Below, piece by piece: positions 7,801 to 11,185 of a stretch of DNA of 11,185 bases (the stretch's first letter is position 1; each line of letters starts with the position of its first letter). A program made the translations under genes and the position numbers. This DNA comes from Fidelibacterota bacterium TCS52 (GTDB taxonomy: Bacteria; Fidelibacterota; Fidelibacteria; Fidelibacterales; Fidelibacteraceae), in NCBI GenBank assembly GCA_001577215.1, contig LSCC01000016.1, positions 1 through 11,185 on the forward strand, written 5' to 3'. The notes beneath the pieces were generated by a model, which had not been told where the DNA came from, searched no databases, and saw only the letters and a list, made by a program, of their open reading frames with translations.

Positions 7801-8152
7801 AAAAATTGCCAATGATATGGAAAAAGTAATAAATGAAATGAGGAATAAAAAGTTCAATCGAAATACAATAAGAAGACAGAGAAAAATTCTACAAAGATTA
7901 TTGGATGCAAGTAAATCTGTTCGCACAAGAGATAAGACAAGAAAGCGAGAATCAAAAACCGGTAATCAAATAGATCGTGAAAGTCCATTTGCTTTACCTG
8001 AAGATTTAGGTAATAGAGAATCAATAATTCGTGAAATAAGAGAAAAATTAAAAAATACTGAAATGTCATTAGAAGATAAAAAAGAGATGGAAGCATATTT
8101 GGAGTTGTTAAGAAATGTAGTCACGAAAAAAGAAACAAATAGCATGAAATAG
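4829..8152 (+). CDS. DUF4175 family protein, large membrane-anchored coiled-coil protein
   Basis: This is a 1107-residue inner-membrane protein. Two membrane helices (about 19-42 and 50-72) are followed by a cytoplasmic segment with the motif KFPDVKDKLINIFQL (near 92-110), seen in DUF4175 proteins. A third helix (about 149-170) then places the remaining 930 residues in the periplasm. Residues 180-500 look like beta-rich modules, with INPPLYSKLP and ISDDFGFNNLSI as recognisable family-like segments. From about 505 to 790 the protein is almost continuous Lys/Glu/Gln-rich coiled coil. At about 910-990 there is a Met/Gln/Ser/Gly-rich segment, followed by a basic helical end with ESPFALPEDLGNRE. 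The length is typical for the long bacterial members. The function is unknown; an envelope-spanning or scaffold role is inference. The TPR gene follows 18 bp after the stop, so the two are probably one operon. Confidence 0.9.
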   Translation: MQSYFKKILSDYRSQKAKNFLFSSLLLILFYDLIYSFVLIIAESIWYFQPLIKTFLVLPFICNFVIIYIFIKFLKIRNINSKICNNELILEKIGNKFPDVKDKLINIFQLSYYDDELSKFAIREFKVKYSLSKFLNCYPKTLLKSLKIKFIISLIAFFISAIMFSNSFDRLINFQKKYLKPIPYYLSVSPGDKNIYAFDSLKIKVEHNIPQKFPLYLKKITSKDSEKKYPAIRNDSTAYFQFNRIKDDFQYYAEVHRPNIFYPWKTIRSYTFKIAIDDRPEVRKLNFSINPPLYSKLPNDFYNANIDMISALKGSQISIFSELSDSISEAFVMTDNWKRSFKVDGKNAYLKFKLMNSGEYKFDFSNTDLIKINEPLIYKFKIIQDEFPTLQIIQPEQDIILTENFIVPFKMKISDDFGFNNLSILYKIKKKYSQSVKKLSKNYNIQIEKDLSDQLIVDSWKIIESLSPGDVVQYKFVISDNDNISGPKITKSKLFTARFPTLTEMFERTHKQESGIEQNIVKNYEKTKKLTKQIEKIKMDILKEGKIDWENKSQLEEVLKEQKEIGKKLDDVKNELEAHQKFLKENKLFEDQILDKYEKLQKIFNELMNNELFEMIKKMQEKINRDNDSNMEKMLQNFEDQQKRFEQALDRTLGIFKEIQKEQRLSEISKQLKESLKKQKKILEEDQNKSTEELATKEKRLSEDTKKIDEFIERSKTEFDKEFQKLLEELSEKMKKSQVSDIMETSSKQYKNSKRSQGNKSAKKAKQKLQRILDAFEKQKNSYMQKKKNKVINDFQKIFIKTILASEEQEELNIDVKTVDRNSPHLNMFSSKQYRVFERIKSINKSLIELSQKTFFVNKAIVQELRKTFYYTNETLKQIENGSVHMAKKPMIENFVALNKLAYLLQETVNSMNSSRSGTGLEQYLKQLQSMAGKQEGLNSSMPQLGLTGKPSSMMDKMGRMAARQQAIRKSLKQLQQEMEGSGNDPLGNLEKIANDMEKVINEMRNKKFNRNTIRRQRKILQRLLDASKSVRTRDKTRKRESKTGNQIDRESPFALPEDLGNRESIIREIREKLKNTEMSLEDKKEMEAYLELLRNVVTKKETNSMK

Positions 8153-8170
8153 TTTTGGTTAGGAATTTAG

Positions 8171-10057
8171 ATGTTTAGTAAAAGTTTTAAAATGTTGATA
8201 ATAATTTTAGTGTTGCCTTTGGTGTTGGTTTCACAAGAGCTGACAAGATCAGAACGAAATGAGCAATATAAAAAGGCAGTCAAATTTGAGCAAGAAGGCG
8301 AACTTGACAAAGCAAAAAATATTTTTAAAACTTTGTATAAATATCAGCCGAATAATAAATCATATTTTATTCATCTGAAAAATATTCTATTGATACAAAA
8401 AAAATATGAACAAGCAATTGCATTCATAGAAAAATGGAATCAGAAACATAAAACCAATATTGAAACCGACATTGAATTAGGCGTTCTGTACTATCGCCAA
8501 AATAGAAAAAATGAGGCAAAAACAATTTTGATACCGTTTTTAAAAGACAATAAACTTCAATCATTTAACTCAGATCTAATTTTTCGTTATTCATTAAAAT
8601 ATAACTTATTAGATCAAATAGACGAAATTGTGAATTTCATTCGGGAAGAAGTGAACGATAAAGATCATTTAATAATTCAATATGTTTCATATTTGATCGA
8701 TGGGCAAAATTGGGATAAACTTGCTTCCGAAATAATACTTCATTTGAACAATAATGGTAATGAAATAAATAAAATAAAACATCAATTATATAATATTGAA
8801 CAGAAAAAAAAGATCTTTCCAAATTTAATTTTTAAATTGAAAGCTAATATAGATAATGAAAAAATAGGTGTTGATATACGATTGTTACTTTCCGATCTAT
8901 ATCTGAATACATTTCAATACAAACAGGCAGTAGAAATGTTAATTATTTCACCAAAAAATTTGGAAGTTCCGTTATCAGAAGTAAAACTTCTTTCTCATCG
9001 GTTGTTTAATATTAAAAAATATAAATATTCGATTAGAACGATCAATTATTTTTTAAAACATTCAAACAATTCAAGAGAAATTTCGGAAATGCTGCTTTTG
9101 ATCGGAAAAAGTTATGAAATGAGTTTTCGTGAAAAATCGCTTCTTGTCAATTTAGTAACATCACCTTTTGAAAATAAATTCACTAAAATCGAATTCAGAA
9201 TAAATATGATAGAGGATAATGGTCAATTGCAGAAAGCACTATCAATTTATGATTCGCTCTCTACTCATTCAAATATTTTAAATTTGCAAGGAAAAGCGTA
9301 TTATCAAATTGGAGAAATAAGATTCAATGTTTTAAATGACTTTGATAATGCCTTAAATGATTATTTCAAATCATTAACTAAAATAAATATGGGAAAAAGA
9401 ATTGATGTTTTAAATCGTATTGTAGATCTTTACATTGCCAAAGGTGATCGAAGATCTGCATTAGAATTTATAAAAAATGCTCCGATGAAATATCAACTTT
9501 CTGTTAAAGAAGAAGATGAATTGTCATTGAAAAAATTTCAATTAGATTATCTTTTTGGGGAAACGGATTCGCTACAAAAAAATATTCAAACTTCATTATC
9601 ATTAATAAGTGAAAATAGCGATTTGTATAACGATATTTTAAATTTTGATTTTCTATTCAAAGAGTTACGAAAAGATACCAAAGTTATGGATAAGTTTTTG
9701 ATAGCCGAAAGATATTTACATCAAAACAGATTGATCGAAGCTAAATTGCTTTTACAAAAAATATTGGAACAAAATTCAGAAATTAATTCGATTGTAGCGA
9801 TGAGATATATTTCGATTTTACGAATTCTAAACGATATTGAAACGGAAAATAATTTTTGGAATGAATATATAGATAAATTAGTTGAAACAAATTACGGCGA
9901 TTATTTTATGGTAAAATGCGGGGAATTCTTAGAATATATTCTTAAAGAAAAAAATAAAGCAGAATCAATTTACACGGACATTTTAATCGATTATTCAGAT
10001 AGCCCATATTTTGATACTGTACGATTACATTTGAGAGAATTGATTAAGCGGAAATAA
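8171..10057 (+). CDS. Secreted TPR-repeat protein
   Basis: The 628-residue product starts with a signal peptide: basic residues at 4-7, a hydrophobic core at about 8-20 and a likely cleavage around VSQ-E at 21-23. The rest is helical and TPR-like. The clearest repeats are at about 33-65 (KAVKFEQEGELDKAKNIFKT), 94-130 (ELGVLYYRQNRKNEAKTILI), 376-408 (YYQIGEIRFNVLNDFDNAL), 410-440 (RIVDLYIAKGDRRSALEFI) and 515-545 (AERYLHQNRLIEAKLLLQKI). Several others are degenerate. It is predicted to be periplasmic or outer-membrane-associated and to act as a protein-protein scaffold. Its position right after the DUF4175 gene makes that protein's periplasmic part a natural partner, which is inference. AGGA at 8161-8164 is a ribosome site. 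A hairpin terminator follows its stop by five bases. Confidence 0.88.
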   Translation: MFSKSFKMLIIILVLPLVLVSQELTRSERNEQYKKAVKFEQEGELDKAKNIFKTLYKYQPNNKSYFIHLKNILLIQKKYEQAIAFIEKWNQKHKTNIETDIELGVLYYRQNRKNEAKTILIPFLKDNKLQSFNSDLIFRYSLKYNLLDQIDEIVNFIREEVNDKDHLIIQYVSYLIDGQNWDKLASEIILHLNNNGNEINKIKHQLYNIEQKKKIFPNLIFKLKANIDNEKIGVDIRLLLSDLYLNTFQYKQAVEMLIISPKNLEVPLSEVKLLSHRLFNIKKYKYSIRTINYFLKHSNNSREISEMLLLIGKSYEMSFREKSLLVNLVTSPFENKFTKIEFRINMIEDNGQLQKALSIYDSLSTHSNILNLQGKAYYQIGEIRFNVLNDFDNALNDYFKSLTKINMGKRIDVLNRIVDLYIAKGDRRSALEFIKNAPMKYQLSVKEEDELSLKKFQLDYLFGETDSLQKNIQTSLSLISENSDLYNDILNFDFLFKELRKDTKVMDKFLIAERYLHQNRLIEAKLLLQKILEQNSEINSIVAMRYISILRILNDIETENNFWNEYIDKLVETNYGDYFMVKCGEFLEYILKEKNKAESIYTDILIDYSDSPYFDTVRLHLRELIKRK

Positions 10058-10062
10058 ATTAT

Positions 10063-10081
10063 ACACCCTAAAGGGTGTTTT
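10063..10081 (+). terminator. Hairpin terminator after the TPR gene
   Basis: The arms ACACCC (10063-10068) and GGGTGT (10073-10078) enclose a TAAA loop and pair perfectly. Only a short run of T (10078-10081) follows, so termination may be weak or helped by the further hairpins downstream. It sits five bases after the TPR stop codon, where an operon end is expected. Confidence 0.6.
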
Positions 10082-10099
10082 GGGTAGTGTAACCATAGT

Positions 10100-10119
10100 C
10101 CCAATCGTAAACGATTGGG
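10100..10119. repeat. Leading inverted-core hairpin of the array
   Basis: This is a perfect 8-bp stem, CCCAATCG with CGATTGGG, around a TAAA loop. The other array hairpins have a TTTA loop and CCtCATCG/CGATGtGG arms. Two stem positions differ from those hairpins with both partners changed, so the pairing is kept. It lies 19 bp after the TPR terminator and could give a second stop for transcription, although no T-run follows. Confidence 0.8.
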
Positions 10120-10377
10120 TTAACAATATGTCAATCACATAACTCCCAATCAGAAATAAAATGTTAACCTCATCGTTTACGATGTGGAGAAGAATATGTC
10201 AATCACATCACTCCCGATCAGAAATAAAATGTTAACCTCATCGTTTACGATGTGGAGAAGAATATGTCAATCACATAACTCCCAATCAGAAATAAAATAT
10301 TAATATTAACCTCATCGTTTACGATGTGGAGAAGAATATGTCAATTACATAACTCTCAATCAGAAATAAAATGTTAA

Positions 10378-10397
10378 CCACATCGTTTACGATGTGG
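10378..10397. repeat. Perfectly paired hairpin of the fourth core unit
   Basis: The arms CCACATCG (10378-10385) and CGATGTGG (10390-10397) pair at all eight positions around a TTTA loop. The other four copies of this orientation have T where this one has A, giving a single T-T mismatch at the third pair. This may be the ancestral or a repaired version. Confidence 0.75.
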
Positions 10398-10496
10398 AGA
10401 AGAATATGTCAATCACATAACTCTCAATCAGAAATAAAATGTTAACCTCATCGTTTACGATGTGGAGAAGAATATGTCAATCACATAACTCTCAAT

Positions 10497-10560
10497 AGTG
10501 TTCATAGTGCTTCTTAGTGTTCTTTGTGGTAATAAAAAGAATTTGTCAATCACATCACTC
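10497..10560. repeat. Decamer repeat and degraded final copy of the array linker
   Basis: At 10497-10530 an imperfect 10-base repeat reads AGTGTTCAT, AGTGCTTCTT, AGTGTTCTTT and GTGGT. It replaces the hairpin half that would be expected next in the array. Then AGAATTTGTCAATCACATCA (10538-10557) is a diverged copy of the linker start. I recall similar AGTGTTCTTTGTGGT-like words as scattered intergenic elements in unrelated genomes, but this is memory and not verified. Confidence 0.6.
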
Positions 10561-10670
10561 ATTTACTCCATAAATTTTTGAGAATTATAAATGTTGAAAA
10601 TATTAAGAAAAAATCTATTGAAATGACAAATAATTAATTAAATTACTTGTGAATAAAAAATAGAGTAAAA
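10561..10670 (+). promoter_or_regulatory. Leader and possible promoter of the glycosyltransferase gene
   Basis: After the repeats, 110 bp of plain AT-rich sequence leads to the glycosyltransferase ATG. A TTGAGA at 10578-10583 and a TATTAA at 10601-10606 are separated by 17 bases and match consensus at five and four positions. A 5' leader of about 60 bases would result. Only a weak AGAG (10662-10665) stands before the start codon. Nothing else was recognised here. Confidence 0.35.
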
Positions 10671-11185
10671 ATGAACCCAAAATGGAAAAGAATATGTATG
10701 ATAAGTATTCACGGATATTTTGATCCAATTCCAGAACTTGGAAAAACAGATACTGGCGGTCAGGTGTTATATGTTTTACAATTAGCAAAAGCATTAACAA
10801 AATTTAACATTAAAATTGATATTTTTACTCGTTGGTTTGATAAAAACAAACCACAAGTTGAAGAATTACCAAAGTGTCCTGATGCAAGAGTGATTAGAAT
10901 TAGAGCTGGAGATTGGGAATTTATTCCAAAAGAGAACATTTATAATTTACTTCCCGAACTCTCAGAAAACATGATACACTTCATAAATAATAATAATCTT
11001 GAATATGATTTATTCTATGGACATTATGTCGATGCCGGTATTGTGGCACTTAGCGTTGGCGAGTATTTTAAAAAACCAATTTACTTTACTGCTCATTCAC
11101 TTGGTGCTTGGAAACAAGAACTGGTTGGTGGTGATATAATAGAGATGGATAAAATTTATAATTTTTCACATAGAATAAAAGAAGA
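10671..11185 (+). CDS. GT4 glycosyltransferase, sucrose-phosphate / mannosylfructose-phosphate synthase-like (partial)
   Basis: The gene runs off the window after 171 codons, so only the N-terminal Rossmann-like domain is seen. Motifs in order are ICMISIHGY (8-16), the glycine-rich KTDTGGQVLYVLQLAKAL (25-42) that binds the acceptor and the nucleotide sugar in this family, IFTRWF (54-59), FIPKENIYNLLPEL (86-99), the YGHYVDAG loop (about 118-125) and TAHSLGAWKQELVGGD (141-156). DTGGQ with HSLG-x-x-K is the hallmark of sucrose-phosphate synthase. The HSLGAWK version and the short HGY start are closest, from memory, to mannosylfructose-phosphate synthases (MfpsA type). It would make a sucrose-type phosphorylated disaccharide in the cytoplasm, often a compatible solute. 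The exact sugar donor and acceptor cannot be told from this half. It is separated from the TPR operon by the repeat array and is probably transcribed separately. Confidence 0.88.
   Translation, partial: MNPKWKRICMISIHGYFDPIPELGKTDTGGQVLYVLQLAKALTKFNIKIDIFTRWFDKNKPQVEELPKCPDARVIRIRAGDWEFIPKENIYNLLPELSENMIHFINNNNLEYDLFYGHYVDAGIVALSVGEYFKKPIYFTAHSLGAWKQELVGGDIIEMDKIYNFSHRIKE

Larger units (their letters stand above)
10100..10496. repeat. Tandem array of 68-bp units, each with a hairpin
   Basis: Each unit is a 29-base hairpin part followed by a 39-base linker that begins AATATGTCAATCACAT and ends GAAATAAAATG. Hairpin parts start at 10164, 10232, 10306, 10374 and 10442. The spacings are 68, 74, 68 and 68; the longer one comes from six extra bases, ATTAAT-like, at about 10299-10305. 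The core is ATCGTTTACGAT in all five. A sixth, leading hairpin at 10100-10119 has the arms CCCAATCG and CGATTGGG around TAAA, which is the core in the opposite orientation, and is followed by the same linker. Linkers 1-3 read CTCCCRAT and linkers 4-6 read CTCTCAAT, suggesting stepwise duplication. The period is not a multiple of three and no open frame spans the array, so it is not coding. Confidence 0.92.

Noticed and set aside
7534..7926. 130-codon minus-strand reading frame
   Set aside because: It lies fully inside the DUF4175 gene, has an odd Cys/Ile/Phe-rich composition and no ribosome site. It is a shadow of the Lys/Glu/Gln-rich sense strand.
10100..10119. Leading hairpin as a second rho-independent terminator
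   Set aside because: The stem is strong but is followed by TTAACAAT and not a T-run. A terminator role cannot be claimed.
10100..10496. CRISPR array
   Set aside because: The whole unit, linker included, is conserved. There are no unique spacers, and no cas genes are in the window.
10100..10496. Integron attC sites with gene cassettes
   Set aside because: GTTAAC occurs at regular spacing, but the bases do not fit the GTTRRRY / RYYYAAC core. There are no open reading frames between the units and no integrase.
10615..10800. 61-codon minus-strand frame at the start of the glycosyltransferase
   Set aside because: It is antisense to the clear HGY and DTGGQ motifs of the GT4 gene.

Overview
This is an AT-rich window (roughly 70% A+T by eye) of bacterial chromosome with compact genes and good Shine-Dalgarno sites before many of them. 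The gene set is HslU, DUF3467, DUF1232, DUF4159, a roughly 1100-residue DUF4175 membrane protein, a secreted TPR protein and a sucrose-phosphate-synthase-like glycosyltransferase. From general knowledge this suggests an FCB-group or related diderm lineage such as Marinimicrobia, Ignavibacteriota, Calditrichota or Cloacimonadota. The phylum cannot be fixed from this window, and the assignment is an inference.

Layout. Positions 1-49 hold the last codons of an unidentified upstream gene. A well-formed sigma70-type promoter (72-100) precedes hslU, whose start is best placed at a TTG (126) behind a perfect GGAGG rather than at the upstream ATG (111). Closely following hslU, and probably co-transcribed, are three small genes: a GT9-like (heptosyltransferase-like) partial-fold protein (1479-2045), a zinc-ribbon protein with an acidic tail (2075-2488) and a DUF3467 protein (2494-2814). 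After 58 bp come a DUF1232 membrane protein (2873-3259) and an exported DUF4159 protein (3267-3941). A conserved six-helix-type membrane protein (3954-4694) lies on the minus strand, convergent with DUF4159 and divergent from the next gene. The plus strand resumes with the DUF4175 protein (4829-8152) and a secreted TPR protein (8171-10057), ended by a compact hairpin terminator.

The 613-bp spacer 10058-10670 is the most unusual part. It holds a tandem array of about 68-bp units, each with a hairpin around the core ATCGTTTACGAT. The first hairpin has an inverted core and a different but fully paired stem. The array ends in a degraded copy fused to an AGTGTTC-type decamer repeat. After it begins a truncated GT4 glycosyltransferase of the sucrose-phosphate / mannosylfructose-phosphate synthase type, running off the window.

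How the genes may work together: hslU supplies the unfoldase of the HslUV protease. DUF4159, DUF4175 and the TPR protein look like a cell-envelope module: two exported proteins and one anchored protein with a very large periplasmic coiled-coil part. I see no complete, clearly new defence or mobile system. The best candidates for something undescribed are the hairpin repeat array and the uncharacterised envelope module.
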